A DNA stretch of 64,000 bases from Euborellia annulipes (GCA_023213315.1 JAKCPI010002069.1:17079-81078), one strand, 5' to 3'. Positions 1 through 11,657 are shown, numbered from the stretch's first letter. The notes: generated from the sequence alone by a model not told the origin. Translations and numbers: made by a program.

Positions 1-80
1 GAGGTGTGTGTCTTCGTACACAAAGAACCTCGGGCAAATAAACGGGTATTCCGGATAGGAATTTCAAATAATAATAATAA
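1..80 (+). mobile_element. SINE-A 3' tail, cut by the window start
   Basis: GAGGTGTGTGTCTTCG at the start and GATAGGAATTTCAAATAAT followed by AAT repeats are the last ~80 bases of SINE-A. Confidence 0.75.
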
Positions 81-890
81 AAATCCATAACAAATCAACA
101 ACAAAAAATAAAATAACAAACTCATATAATCAAAAACAAACAAAAATCTCGTTCCTCATTCTAAAAAACACTTTTCAAATCGATTATCCTTTTTTTTTTT
201 ATTTAAGATAAATTTCACTAAGTCCTTATGAGCTTGACAAGTTTGCTTTAAGTAGGATCGAGAGGAGAGAGAGAAGAAGGAAGAAGAAAGAGGGAGGATA
301 GGATATATCAAAAGGGTGGTAAACACGCTTCCCATCCCCCCGAAAAAAAAAAAAAAATTTCTCCTCTCCTCTCCTCTTCGCTCTAAAGAAAAGTTTAATT
401 TAATAATTTGTCTCTCAAGTTTGGCAGGATGCAAGAATGATGATAGGCTGTCCTATCAACCTCACACACACACACGGAGGCCTACTTTGTCATCGTCGTC
501 GTTTCTTGTTTCTATTTTATATTCCCTCTCTCTCACTCATCACCTGCTCTAATATTTTCAAGTTATGCAGCGTACAAGAAACTTTTTTTGCCTGCTGTTG
601 CGCTGTTGTTTAAATAATATTCCTCTAATAACCAATATTTATCTTGCTTGAAGAAATTTCTATATAAAACTTTATCCGGCAAGTGACGTAATAATCAATT
701 GGATTCTAAATTTTTCTAATATTGGGTGTTATTATAAATTAAACATCTCGGATGTGCATGCGTGAAAAAAAAATATGTAATGATTTCAAAATTCTGAATG
801 GTCGCACTTGCAAAAAAAAAAAAAACGTTACTGACGTCATTTTAAAATACTTTTTTTACACATAAGATTAAATTTTTCAATCCCTTTGGA
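80..890. other. AT-rich non-coding stretch
   Basis: Poly-A/T runs (189, 343, 812), a purine-rich GAGAGAGAAG block (258-300) facing a pyrimidine-rich block (358-380), and CA repeat at 463-474. I see no gene. Confidence 0.6.
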
Positions 891-1245
891 AAGGATTCTT
901 GTTATAATTTATATATGGTTAGATTTGGAATTTACTAGAGAATAAGTATGCCAATGCTTGTTTATCTAACTTTTTTGGTATTAGAGTTATTCAATAATTA
1001 AAACAAAAATTTACGTCAGAAATTTAAAAAATTTTGTTTTATTTAATTTTTTTTTCATGCTATTGGACAAGGATTGTTGTAATAATCGAAATATAGTTAG
1101 ATTTAGAATTTAATAGAGAATAATTTTGCCAATGCTTGTTTATTTAGCTTTTTTAGTATTAGTGTTATTCACCAATTAAAACAAAAATTTACGTCAGAAA
1201 TTTATAAAATTTTGTTGCATTTAATTTTTTTCACCCTATTAGACA
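890..1245 (+). repeat. 178-bp tandem repeat, units 1 and 2
   Basis: AAGGATT.TTGT.ATAAT starts the units at 891 and 1069. Shared blocks are GCCAATGCTTGTTTAT, TATTAGAGTTATTCA/TATTAGTGTTATTCA and AAAATTTACGTCAGAAATTT. Confidence 0.8.
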
Positions 1246-1634
1246 TAAGGGGTGTTCGATTTTGGAAAAAAATAATCGATTATCTATTGTGAAAAATAAT
1301 CGATTATTCCGATTAATCCGATTTTTGGGTCCGGACAGACGAAAGAATAATCGATTATACTTTCTTTTTTTTTCTCTATCAAAATTTTTTGTGGAAAAAA
1401 ACGAATTTTTTCCCTTAGGCAGGAATTTTTTTTCCTCTTCCGTGAAAACCATTTTACCTTTTTTTTTTGATACGAGTCTCATCCGATCTTTTCAAAATAA
1501 TTGGTAAATAAAAGAGTAGCTGCCAAATTTACAAGATGTGGATTTTATAGCTGGATAATCGTTAATAGGTAAATAAAAGCAGCTAAAATTATTTTATTTA
1601 CCTGCTAAAATTATTTCGTTTATTTGCCCTCTAT

Positions 1635-1673
1635 GCTGACTTTTCGGTCTTGATCAAGACCATCTTCAGAGCT
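1635..1673 (-). ncRNA. Hammerhead-like motif, left arm
   Basis: Minus strand: GCT, CTGAAGA, T, hairpin GGTCTT-GATC-AAGACC, GAAA, AGTC, AGC. GCT/AGC can form stem I and C is at the expected cleavage position. One extra base follows CTGAAGA. Confidence 0.42.
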
Positions 1674-1819
1674 TAAGGGCTGTCAATATAGGCATACAAT
1701 CAGATATTCAATCATGTATATGTGAACATAAAAATTTCAGTTGTATATTATTAATAATATTAATATGTCACACTATATACGTACATGATTGAATATATGC
1801 CTATATTGACAGCCCTTAA

Positions 1820-1857
1820 GCTCTGAAGATGGTCTTGATCAAGACCGAAACATCAGT
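1820..1857 (+). ncRNA. Hammerhead-like motif, right arm
   Basis: GCT, CTGAAGA, T, perfect hairpin GGTCTT-GATC-AAGACC, GAAA, CATC, AGT. It is the partner of the motif at 1635-1673, and has diverged at stem III. Confidence 0.42.
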
Positions 1858-2033
1858 CTAGGGGGGGGGGGCAATAAACGAAATAATTTTAGCTGTTATT
1901 CTTTTATTTACCAATTAACTATTATCCAGCTATAAAATCCCCCTGTTTTCCCAAAAAAAATAATCGATTTTTCCCCCCAATAATCGATTTTTTGTTTGAT
2001 AAATCGATTATTTAGCGCAGCCCTAATTAGACA

Positions 2034-2165
2034 AGGATTGTTGTGATATTCTATATATGGTTTGATTCCGTTTAAACAGCCAACTTTTCCTTTTGTCTTT
2101 CTTCTCTAGAATCTGAATTATTAATTAAGACCAAAATTAACGTCAAAATTGTTTTAAGACGTTAC
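2034..2165 (+). repeat. 178-bp repeat, diverged unit 3
   Basis: AAGGATTGTTGTGATATTCT, then AATTAAGACCAAAATTAACG; it continues the tandem repeat after the family F insertion. Confidence 0.6.
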
Positions 2166-2735
2166 TATCAAATGACGAGCAATATAATTTTGAATCAAGA
2201 ATTTCATCCTTTTTCCTCTTGTCGCTCTAACGTTGTTTAATTTTTTTTTTTCTTCGCTTCCTCTTTTTACCGTCAAAGAAATTGAAATTTTTCTTTCATT
2301 AAAAGTGTTTCTATCTTATTTTTAGTTAACCGGCTTTAAATCGAAATCCGATTACCTAGAAAGAGAGGGACTATTTTATTCTAGTATTTGTAAAGGGTCA
2401 CTCACAGTCTTAATGTTTATTATCTCTCTCTCTCTCTCTCTCTCTCTCAAAAAAAAGAGAATTTTCGGAAAGCTTAAAGATCTAACAACGAGTTTCGTAT
2501 AGGTGAAAATAAAAAGAAGCTACGTTTGACAACTCTTAGAAGAGAGAAGATCTCTCGGAGAAACAAAAAAAAAAAAAGAGCGAGAGGGAAAGAGAAAACT
2601 TAAGAAGATTAACAGAATTTAATCTCTCTTTGCTACTTACGACTGATAAGCTCTTTGGATAGATTTTTGTATTCTTAGACTTTCTTCTTATTCTAATCTA
2701 TTCTTTATTATATAAATTGTTAAGTATTAAGAGGG

Positions 2736-3155
2736 GGACTCACTAGTGTAGCTAGCTTTCTTTCTACAAAGATGATCCCTGTTCAAACCCTGGGTGTGGG
2801 GGATTTTTTCATTAAATAAAAATATCAAATCCTCAAGCAGGCACTGGATTGGAATATAGGATTTCACCACAATATCCCCGTAGGCAACTCTACGAGGAGA
2901 GGGAGTTGCTGTGACATCCCATCCTATGGAAGGGACGTAAAGAAGGTTCCTCTCTCAGTGATGCATTTTTCGAAAGGAGTCGATGCTGAGGGAGTACCTC
3001 CTCAAACTAGGACATCCTCCCAAGCATAGAAGAAGTTGAATAAAAGGAACCGGGCGGAAGCAGAAATAAGGATCAGTTCACAAGCGAAGTGAAAGTAGAA
3101 GGAGGAGTTAGAGATAGGAAATAATGTAATTTCACGGGGTGCCAGAAGATCGATT
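2736..3155 (+). mobile_element. SINE-A lacking its 3' end
   Basis: The tRNA-like head (with CCCTGTTCAAACCCTGGG) through the body to CACGGGGTGCC is present. It breaks off into family F sequence (ATCGATTAATT), so the tail has been replaced. Confidence 0.8.
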
Positions 3156-3164
3156 AATTAAATC

Positions 3165-3300
3165 GGGAAAAAGAAACGTAGGCTATAATCGATTATTTTT
3201 TCGTCTGTCCGGACCCAATAATCGATTAATCGGAATAATCGATTAATTTTGCTTTTGAGGTTGTGGCTGTGATGTGATTATTTTTTGTTTAATATGTTTA
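3165..3300. mobile_element. Family F fragment
   Basis: ATCGATTATTTTTTCGTCTG, GTCCGGACCC and GGAATAATCGATTAAT, without recognisable ends. Confidence 0.6.
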
Positions 3301-3404
3301 ATAGGAAAAAGGATGCGGCCAAGTAATTGAGCCTCTATTTAGTAATAAACTCAATTCAATATTATTCAAGTGATTATTTTTTTCCATAATCGATCACCCC
3401 TATG

Positions 3405-3600
3405 TTTAATAGGGTGAAAAAAATTAAATACACTCAAAATTTTATAAATTTCTGACGTAAATTTTTGATTTATTTAGTGAATAACACTAATATCAAAAAA
3501 GTTAAATAAACAAGCGTTGGCAGAATTATTCTCCATTAAATTCTGAATCTAACTATATATCGATTATTACAACAATCCTTGTCTAATAGCGTGAAATCGA
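3405..3600 (-). repeat. 178-bp repeat unit, inverted copy
   Basis: TTTCTGACGTAAATTTTTGA, TTAAATAAACAAGCGTTGGC and ACAACAATCCTTGTCTAATA are the reverse complement of the 1069 unit; family F sequence follows on both sides. Confidence 0.75.
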
Positions 3601-3740
3601 ATAATCGGAATAATCGATTATCGATTAATTAAATCGGAAAAAAAGGTATAACCGATTTTTTTTCATAATCTATTATTTTTTCGTCTGTTCGGACCCAATA
3701 ATCGATTATTTTTCCCCATAATCGAACAACCCTAATCGTG
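3595..3740. mobile_element. Family F internally deleted copy
   Basis: GGAATAATCGATTATCGATT, GTTCGGACCC and the end ATAATCGAACAACCCTAATC; a left end is not clear. Confidence 0.6.
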
Positions 3741-3759
3741 AACGTTAGTCATGAAAATA

Positions 3760-4612
3760 TTCAGCTTCTATATCTGGAATCATTTATCAGATGATATACT
3801 TGGTAAATTTATACTACTATAAGAGGCTAAAATTCGGAATGGACGGTAAAGATATCTCAAGCATCTCCTGGACCAAAAACTTAACAGTAACAATTAAGAC
3901 GTTTGTGTCTTTACACTTGTTCATAAGCTGAAGGAGCATGAATTAAAATAGGAGGAGGTGGACCTCTAGCCTGCGTCCTTGCAAGGACAACGGCGGAGGT
4001 GACGTCACAGAGAGAGGGCGGAGGCGTCCCATGCCCTGAGGGGCGGAGTCCTAGCGGGTGGGGGGCGGAGTTTTAAAAACCTATTGAGAGCAACCGAATG
4101 AATGAATATTATTGTGTGCATGGCAGTAGTTTATTAAATCATCATTCAAAGAAGTTTACAAAAAATAAATAAATAAATGATTGATGACGTTTGATTTTTT
4201 TTTTTAGTTTATATAAAATTTAACCATGTATCTGTATTAAGACAGGACATTTGAGTGATTTATTTACTAAAATAGAATTCTGTTGATGAACACACAACAA
4301 CTGATAGCAAATGTGGCTGGCAAATACTAACCTCCTCCTCCTCCTCCGCCCTTGTTCTGCTCTCCATCCTGTTTATCGAGTCAATCACGAGCAGAGAGAG
4401 AGAGAGAGAGTCCTAAGTACCTAAACAGGCCAGATAAAGAGATAGAATACCCTTCAATAATAAATGGAGCAGAAGCATTAAGACTCTGATGGCTTTTTAA
4501 ATCGAAAGTAGTCAGATTGATATGACAGCTGATAAGTTTTTTTTTTCTTTTTCAGGTCAATTGATTTCTCCAAGTAAACGACATTTAGTATTATTATTTT
4601 CTTTGTTTTTGA
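3760..4612. other. Non-coding stretch with a GC-richer island
   Basis: 3950-4075 contains GTGACGTCACAGAGAGAGGG and several GGGCGGAG repeats (GAGGGGCGGAGTCC, GGGGGCGGAGTTTT). A CTCCTCCTCCTCC run is at 4332 and (GA)n at 4395. No coding frame recognised. Confidence 0.5.
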
Positions 4613-4813
4613 GGGGCTAGTTGTGGGCTAGGATGTCGGCTTCCGTGTTCGCGTCTTTGGCGTGAGGGATTTTTCATTATTTAATGTAAACAAATTCTCA
4701 AGCAGCCACTGGATTGGAATATTGGATCCTACCACAGTAGCCCCCAGGAAATTCTACAAGGAGAGGGAGTTGCTGTGACATACCGTCCTTTGGAAGGGAC
4801 GTAAAGAAGGTTT
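4613..4813 (+). mobile_element. SINE-A 5' half
   Basis: Head (GTGGGCTAGGATGTCGGC) and body to GGACGTAAAGAAGGTTT, then unrelated sequence. Box B is degraded (TCCGTGTTCGCGTC). Confidence 0.75.
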
Positions 4814-4950
4814 CAGAATTACGCGCTTGGCTTCACCATTAATCAGGCCGGAACTGAGTATCAATTATCATTATCAATAATTGATCCTGCAAAACAGAAA
4901 TATTTTTTTTTTTTTTATTTCTGCAAAATTTTTACCTTGCATCTCGTGAC

Positions 4951-5270
4951 TAGGGGTGTTCAAATGGGGAAAAAACAATCGATTATCGGTCCGGACGAAA
5001 AAATAAAAAAAAATACCTTTTTTTTCTCTATCAAATTTTTTTCCTCTCCCGTGAAAATCATTTTCCTTTTTTTTTAGAAAAACGAAATTTTTCCTCCCCT
5101 TCCGTGAAAATCTTTTGACCTTTTTTTTAGATACGAGTCTCATCCGATCTTTTCAAACACAATAATCGATTGTGAAAAATAATCGAATAATCGAAATAAT
5201 CTATTTTTTTATAATCGATTATTTTATCAGAAAATAATCGATGAATAATCGATTATTTTGCGCAGCCCTA
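4951..5270. mobile_element. Family F hAT-like MITE with 8-bp duplication
   Basis: CTCGTGAC repeats exactly at 4943-4950 and 5271-5278. Ends are TAGGGGTGTTC and GCGCAGCCCTA (imperfect inverted repeats). The interior is rich in ATCGATTAT motifs, with GGTCCGGACGAAAA, and a strand-biased block ending in CGAGTCTCATCCGATC. The 8-bp duplication and ends point to the hAT superfamily. There is no transposase. Confidence 0.85.
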
Positions 5271-5278
5271 CTCGTGAC

Positions 5279-6284
5279 ATCCCATTATTTTTAAATATAA
5301 ATAATTCTATGAGAAATGGTGTAAGCTAGCTTCTCGCCAAGAATCTAGCTTACACTTATCCTCATACCGTGTCGTATATACATACTACTTGGCATGCCAC
5401 ATCCTTTCGTAATTAAATAATTTTAATTTTAACAATTTTATTTTTATTACAAAAGGAGCTTCCAGCAATGAGAATTGTAGTAATATTAAACGGTTTTCGT
5501 TTTTGATTTAAATTTTCATTAGATTTCGAACTCGACAAGTTTTCAAAATTTGGACTCTTTGCTTTAAAACATGAATAAAAAAAAATTGAATAGTTATATG
5601 TTCATTCACCTGGGATATAAGAGGTGGAGGGGAATGAACTTTTTTTCATGTGTGTGTGTGTATGTGAAACGATTTCGAAAGAAAATCACGTCCGTTGAAC
5701 TGGCCAACCAATCCTGACCAACAAGAGAGAGAGAGAGAGCTCTTCATCATTTTGATGCATCCCCTGCAACTATTCCCTCCCCCCTTAGGAAGGAGGGATA
5801 TATAAAACGCGGACATAAATCAGCTCCAGGGATAAGAAGCTTTGCCTCCCCCCTCGATAAGGGGCTGGCTGGCTGGCTGGCTACATGGGCCCCATGGATC
5901 AACGGCAAAGACATAAATTAACTCAGCAAGACAATCGGTATTTATTAAGGCTCTCTCTCTCTCTTTCTTTGGGCCCTGGTCCACTCCACTTTGGATAAGT
6001 GAAATTTGTTTCATCTGACTGAACTAAAAAAAAAAAATAAAATAAAATAAAAACACATGGCTGTAAATATTGTTAAGAAGCTCTTTAAATTAAAACGGGA
6101 AAGACAGTCAACATTTTCCTTGAATTAACGTTGCGTTAAATGAAGACAGAAGTCACCAAAAAAATAAGATAGAAAGAGACATTTTATTATTCCGAAAAAG
6201 AATAAAGTGTATCTTTGATAAAGTAGGGAGGAAAGTAGAAGATAAAAATAAAGCCTCTATAATGACGTTTCGATCAAATTTATC
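5279..6284. other. Non-coding stretch with hairpin and a Penelope-end-like token
   Basis: GTGTAAGCTAG and CTAGCTTACAC (5319-5354) form a hairpin. ACTTGGCATGCCACATCC at 5389 matches the extension outside the right repeat of the Penelope element (37577). CTGG repeats lie at 5863-5882, (GA)n at 5725. No gene. Confidence 0.5.
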
Positions 6285-6397
6285 GAAGAATGCTCCACTG
6301 AGAGCGAACCTTCTTTACGTCCCTTCCACAGGACGCGATGTCCGGGTAACTCCCTTTCCTCGTAGAGTTGCGTGGGGGCTATTGTCGAATTGTGAAC
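6285..6397 (-). mobile_element. SINE-A internal fragment
   Basis: Reverse reading of the GAAGG/GGGACGTAAAGAAGG block and TCTACGAGG block. It ends at a junction with TGTGAACAATTTTTAT that is also found at 17222. Confidence 0.7.
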
Positions 6398-6420
6398 AAT
6401 TTTTATAAAAAATTCCATTA

Positions 6421-6700
6421 AGTTCCTGGTGCTAGTATTTCAAATTTTTCTTCTTACTATTTCATATTTGCCGAAATACCATCGAAATGAAATTCGTCTA
6501 AATTTAAACTAGTAATCGTTGGCTTAAATTGAAACATTGTGATTTAATTAGGTAAGTTAAAACTAAAAACACAATGTGATATGTTTCAATATTTATTACT
6601 TGTGTGTTATAATGATACAAATACTTAATATCAAATGGCGAAATACGTATTAAGTGTTTATATCTATAAATAATAATATTATTATTACATATTATGTAAT
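6421..6700 (+). repeat. AT-rich repeat, Penelope-foldback relative
   Basis: Matches 17392-17555 closely (GTGCTAGTATTTCAAATTTT, GAAATGAAATTCGTCTAAAT, AATCGTTGGCTTAAATTGAA). Further right it holds GGCGAAATACGTATTAAGTG (6637-6656), the 3' half of the hammerhead-like motif of the type at 31362. Confidence 0.6.
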
Positions 6701-6944
6701 TTGAAACATATCAATTTTAATATTTAATTATCTGATTAAATTTGTATTTTTTGTAAAATTCATTTTATCATATTCTTTTAAATTTTATTTTAAAAATAAT
6801 TGTGTGTATATAAATAAATCTATCACTAGCAATTCCAAAAGAATAAACAGTGTGTGGAACATCCCTTGGTAACATTATTATTACATAGGCAATTAACCCA
6901 ATATTATATATTATAAAAATAATAAAAAATATAAAGTCTCCCAG

Positions 6945-7230
6945 ACAGTTTGGAATATTGCAGTAATATTGAGGCAATAATATTGCCAATATTGCAGAAA
7001 CATTGCTGCAATATTGCAGTTCAAACAGCAATATTCTTGCAATGATGCAAAGAGATCGACATAGGGAATGTTGCTGCAATATTTCTATGTCCGCCTAGCT
7101 TAGAATATTACCGCTGCAATATTGCCAATATTTTGCAAGATTTGCAATATTCCTAAAATATTGGCAATATATGCATGATTCGCAATGTTTCTGAAATATT
7201 GCTGCAATATCCCAAGCTACCTGGGCTATT
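6945..7230. repeat. Cluster of GCAATATTG palindromic repeats
   Basis: GCAATATTGC-type units occur many times in both orientations (6958, 6985, 7010, 7070, 7110, 7200), including AATATTGCCAATATTGCAG and GCAATATTGCCAATATTTTG. Likely a decayed satellite or nested palindrome. The open frames across it are repeat artefacts. Confidence 0.7.
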
Positions 7231-8047
7231 AGGTTAAAAACGTTATTGACCAAAGGGAAAAAACAAATTTTATATAAAGGGGTTAAGAAGGCGATCAACA
7301 TCCCACCTTCTTGCATCTCTACCTTTGATTGGAATGTAAACTTAACTACAACTTTATATTAAAAAAAAAAAAACAACCGTTTTCATTGTACTCTCTTTTT
7401 ATGCCAAAATAATTTCCATTAATTGCAAAGGTTCATGCATTTGACAGGTGCGGGCAATTGGACATAAGGGAGAGGGGGGGGGGAGAAGGGACTTATGCTT
7501 TAAGGGGTTAAAGTGTCAACGCCAGATAGAAAATTTTTCAACCCTCTTCATTCCACTTCATTCAAAAAAAAAAAAAAAAAAAAAAAAAAACCACCCAGTG
7601 TAAAAATACTCTCAAAGTTTGTGATAGAAATCAATTTGCGAACAATTAGAGGAGAAGGGAGAGTAGGGGGGGGGGTTAGAAGCCACCGTTTGTTCCGCTG
7701 CTTTCGGTTTGAATTTATTGAAAATCGCTTGACTTACCCCTTAAGAAGAAGGTGATTGGTAAGGGTGAACTGAGGAGGGTTCAAAAAGACGCCAGGCAAG
7801 TGAAGTCAGAGAAGAGGATCAAGTGAATACAACCTAAAACAAAAGAAAAGAATACAAGAAATTAGAATAAATGAAAAAGGCATAGAATAAAAAAATCTAA
7901 GTATTTTGGTTTAATAATAAATCTGGTCTGATTGGTAACTCAAAATACACTTTTAAAGTTTTTTGTGTTAATAAATAATTAATTTCTACATTATAATTCA
8001 AGATGTAAAATTTATAAACATATTTATATTTTGTTAGCATCTTTCCT
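7231..8047. other. Low-complexity non-coding stretch
   Basis: Poly-A of 28 at 7563-7590, G-runs at 7477 and 7667. No supported gene; short frames here are composition artefacts. Confidence 0.5.
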
Positions 8048-8388
8048 ATGAGTTGCTGTGACATCCCGTCCTGTGGAAGGGACGTAAAGAAGGTTCCTAC
8101 TCAGTGATGCATTGTTCGAAAGGAGTCGGTGCTAAGGGAGTTCCTCCTCAAACTAGGACATCCTTCCTAGCATATAAGTGGTTGAATAAAAGGGGAACCA
8201 GAAATAAGGATCACTGCAGTAGCTAGAAATGAAAAACAAGAGGAGGAAAGGTTAGAGATAGGAAATAATGTATCTTCACGGGGTGCCGGTAGCTGGCCAC
8301 GACCAGAGGTAGTTTGGGTTTGAGGTGTGACTTAGTGCACGGAAGCAGCTCGGGCATCTTGGAAAGAATTCCAAATAATAATAATAAT
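8048..8388 (+). mobile_element. SINE-A 3' two thirds
   Basis: GAGTTGCTGTGACATCCCG through to a tail TTCCAAATAATAATAATAAT; the head is absent. Confidence 0.8.
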
Positions 8389-8452
8389 CTCTTACTAGAA
8401 TAATTTACGCCAAAAAATGTTTTTTTCTAAAATATTAAAGACAACTTAGCTG

Positions 8453-9855
8453 TCGTCCACATATTAGGTAACTCGTTAGGGGGAGGGGTATGGACAAAAC
8501 GTTACTAATTGTGACACGGGGCCCCGGGGGTTTCTCTTTGTGTGACATAACAATTCTAAATGGAGTAATATTTGAGTCACGAGGGAAAATTTACTAAAAA
8601 AAAGGTAAATTGATATGAATTTTGTCTAAGAAATTTTATTCGGGGGGGAAGGGTGTGACATAATATTTGTAGGGGGATTTGGTCGTATGTGACTAACAAG
8701 GGGACGGCCAAGTGAGTATATCACGGATTCGTTTGAAAAAATTTGAGGTGATACTTTGAGCCAAAAAAATGTTCACGTGTTTCGGCGTTTTACTCCATAG
8801 AGCCCCGATTGGCCAAAAAAAAATAAATAAATACCGAAACAATTTGCGCGCTTTCAAATAGTTTCTGTTTGAAACATTACGTAACAGTCAGCTGTGGCTA
8901 TGCTGGTAGCGTAGCCGACTGGTAAGTATGTGGTCCCGGGTTCAAACGACGGAGTATGCAATTTTTTTTTTTTTATCTTTTTATGTTATTGTAACAAACA
9001 ATATATTTAAAACTGTTTCATATTATTTTTTTTTTTAGTAATTAAATTTTAAAATTTTGTTAAAATTGTTTTTCGAGTTTATTTATTACCTTAAAATTAA
9101 AATTTAATTTAAATACATGAAGAAAAAAAATATATTTTATTACCGGTACAGTATTTAAATATATGAAGAAATAAAGAAGGCATAAAATAATCCATTAATT
9201 AAATAAATACATGAAATTAATAAAAAATTTATTTGCTTATATTTGATAAAAAAATTATGTACAGTCAAGCGAATATAGATAACTTACTTTGTTAATTTAC
9301 TTGTACACTTACCGCACACGAAGTAGGGTGATATAAGTCATAAAAACATGCAAAACAAATAAGTAGGCAACAATTAGCGCAGTTTATAAAGGATATTTAA
9401 AAAAATGTTAAAATTTAATTACTAAAAAAAAAATAATAAAATATGAAAAAAAAATAATATGAAACAGTTTTAAATATATTGTTTGTTACAATAACATAAA
9501 AAGATAAAAAAAAAAAAATTGCATACTCCGTCATTTGAACCCGGGACCACATACTTACCAGTCGGCTACGCTACCAGCATAGCCACAGCTGACTGTTACG
9601 TAATTTTTCAAACAGAAACTACTTGAAAGCGCGAAAATTGTTTCGGTATTTATTTATTTTTTTTTGGCCAATCAGGGCTCTATGGAGTAAAACGCCGAAA
9701 CACGTGAACATTTTTTTGGCTCAAAGTATCACCTCAATTTTTTTCAAACGAATTCGTGATATACTCACTTGGCCGTCCCCTTGTAAGTGTTACATGAGGG
9801 AGGGGACTAGAAAATCGTCAAAAAAGGCGTTACGTAATATGTGGGTGACCCCTTA
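8453..9855. mobile_element. 1.4-kb inverted-repeat element with tRNA-like arms
   Basis: Outer ends GTCGTCCACATATTAGG and GCGTTACGTAATATGTGGG are inverted. Inner arms of about 365 bp (8696-9060 and 9415-9787) are near identical: ACTTGGCCGTCCCCTTGT, GGCTCAAAGTATCACCTCA, AACACGTGAACATTTTTTTG, GCATACTCCGTC. Each arm has a tRNA-like stretch: TGGTAGCGTAGCCGACTGG (box A) and TCCCGGGTTCAAACGAC (box B). The spacer 9060-9415 is AT-rich. It has no transposase. A partial relative in the opposite orientation lies at 39475-39562. Confidence 0.75.
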
Positions 9856-9874
9856 TCGTTTTCCAAATAAATAA

Positions 9875-11049
9875 ATAAATTTCAAGCTTGACTTTAGGGT
9901 TGCTGTGAAATTTCTTCTACAGATTAATTCAAATTTAATTTATTGACCTCCTCTTTCCAATTTTTGTCCAGATCTCTATTAAATCCTAATTTATGAATAT
10001 CGACATTTGGCTGTCCGTTTCAAGAGGGGGTGGGAGAAAGAAAAAGATGGATTGACTTATCTCTCACACACACACACACCAGAAATGCAATTATGCAATC
10101 GGCAGTGGAGATAAATAACTTCCATTCCCTCTACCTTTTAAAGAGAGGGGGGGAATGGTGGGAGATGTTTTATCGTTTGTAAGGATGTTGACGTGGAAAG
10201 TTTGCAAGCCTGGATTTGCCATGGAGATGATCTACAACCAAGTGGCAGGTAAAAAAAAAAAAAAAGGATAGGATTTTGAAGATGGGAAAAAAAGGAAGGG
10301 ATCGGGGTGGGAGGGTCCCGGATTCGGGAATTAAAGGGCTTTACTTGTTCGCCCTTCTCTCTTGCTTTCTATCAATTGTAAATCTTGCTCCTTCCTCTCT
10401 TTTCCCAATCTCTATGTGTCATGATTAAAGATTATTCACCATTTTTTTTAATTTTCAATTTTCTAACCAAAATTTTTTAAATGAAAATAAAAGAAAAATT
10501 CGTTATTTCCTTCGTAAAAAAATTACTGACATAAGAAACTGATTAACCTAACGCACACTGTTAACAAAGATGGCAAATAAGATACCCTTGTTGATAGAAC
10601 TTTTAAAAATTGAAATTTTAGGGGAGTAAGAATTTTATCTACATTCTGTATTTATCCTTAAGAAAGTCATTAAAAAAAAAAAAAAGAAAATTTCATTATA
10701 TAATAATTTTTATTATTTTTCATTTGAGATATTTAATTATTTCATTATTAAAATTAATTAGCTTTAATTTTTCATAAGGAGAGACAGAACACAATGCTTT
10801 CCAATGGATGAATTAAAGATTTGTGAACACCTTAAAAGAGGGGGTCCCCTACCCATAATGCTACCCCCGGGAAATTCTCTACTCATTAAAAAAAACTCCA
10901 TGAAAATCCGTCCAGTAGTTTCGGAGTCTACAGGTATGCATTACAGACAGAATTTGACTTTTATAAAATAGGATAAAAGAAATAAATTATAATATAGAGA
11001 GAGATAATTAAAGTTAATAATTGAATAATTTTTTTTTTTTTTTTTTTAT
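9875..11049. other. AT-rich stretch with repeat debris
   Basis: 10760-10970 holds CACAATGCTTTCCAATGGAT, AAATCCGTCCAGTAGTTTCG and CTACAGGTATGCATTACAGA, a piece of the repeat seen at 13750 and 58060. The rest is simple sequence (CA repeat 10066, poly-A 10251). No gene. Confidence 0.5.
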
Positions 11050-11305
11050 AAAAAAAACATTCACACTTTTTTCTCATTCACACTCACACACACATTCATA
11101 CAGTCTTTTCGGCAACTGAGGCCATATAAGACTTTTTACGATATCCGTTATTAATAAATATACATATATGGGGTCCAGGCATTCTTATTTAAGCCATTTG
11201 GTATCCAATTGGCTTAAATAAAATCATCGGAATGCCTGGGGTCCGAACCCGCGACGTTTGGTATATGAGGTTAGCACGCTAACCTCTACGCCATGCCCCG
11301 AGGGC
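11050..11305 (-). mobile_element. SINE-B, nearly complete
   Basis: Reverse orientation: the tail CACTCACACACACATTC, the ATTTGGTATCCAATTGG central block, box B GGGGTCCGAACCCGCG and box A region AACCTCTACGCCATGCCCCG. Confidence 0.82.
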
Positions 11306-11657
11306 AATTGAATAATTAAATCTCTTAATTATTATTCTATAATTAATTATATATATTTTCTTATTATTTTCTGGAAATAAATATATAAAAACAAAATTAT
11401 TTTCAAAAGTTTAAAAAAAAAAGTTTTAATATGATTTTTCAATTTTCAATTTTAGGCTGAATTGTTTCCGGTTTCATAAGCTTTTTTTAAAAATTGGTAT
11501 TTAAAATTACTCAATTACAATTATTTTAGATAAATTGTAGATTATAGATATTTTTTTTGCATTTTCTTTTAATATAAAAAAAAATAATTTTCATTATACA
11601 ATATTATCGAATATCATGAAAATATATTTTAAAATAGTATCGGTAATTGAGATCCTA

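Larger units (their letters stand above)
1541..1940. mobile_element. Foldback with hammerhead-like motifs, nested in family F
   Basis: Arms start GATTTTATAGCTGGATAAT (1541) and end ATTATCCAGCTATAAAATC (1940). They continue with TAGGTAAATAAAAG, AGCTAAAATTATTTCGTTTA and the motif pair, then GAGCTTAAGGGCTGTCAATA and its complement. Central sequence (about 1730-1770) is unpaired. A partial relative lies at 30010-30110. Confidence 0.8.
1246..2025. mobile_element. Family F MITE carrying a nested foldback
   Basis: ATTAGACA repeats at 1238-1245 and 2026-2033. Ends are TAAGGGGTGTTCG and GCGCAGCCCTA, as in the copy at 4951, and the interior shares GTCCGGACAGACGAAA and CGAGTCTCATCCGATC. It is larger because a ~400-bp foldback (1541-1940) sits inside. 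It inserted at the junction of a 178-bp tandem repeat. Confidence 0.85.

Noticed and set aside
6768..7316. Two minus-strand frames across 6768-7316
   Set aside because: They translate the GCAATATTG repeat cluster and AT-rich flank. No domain, and the amino acid pattern follows the DNA repeat.
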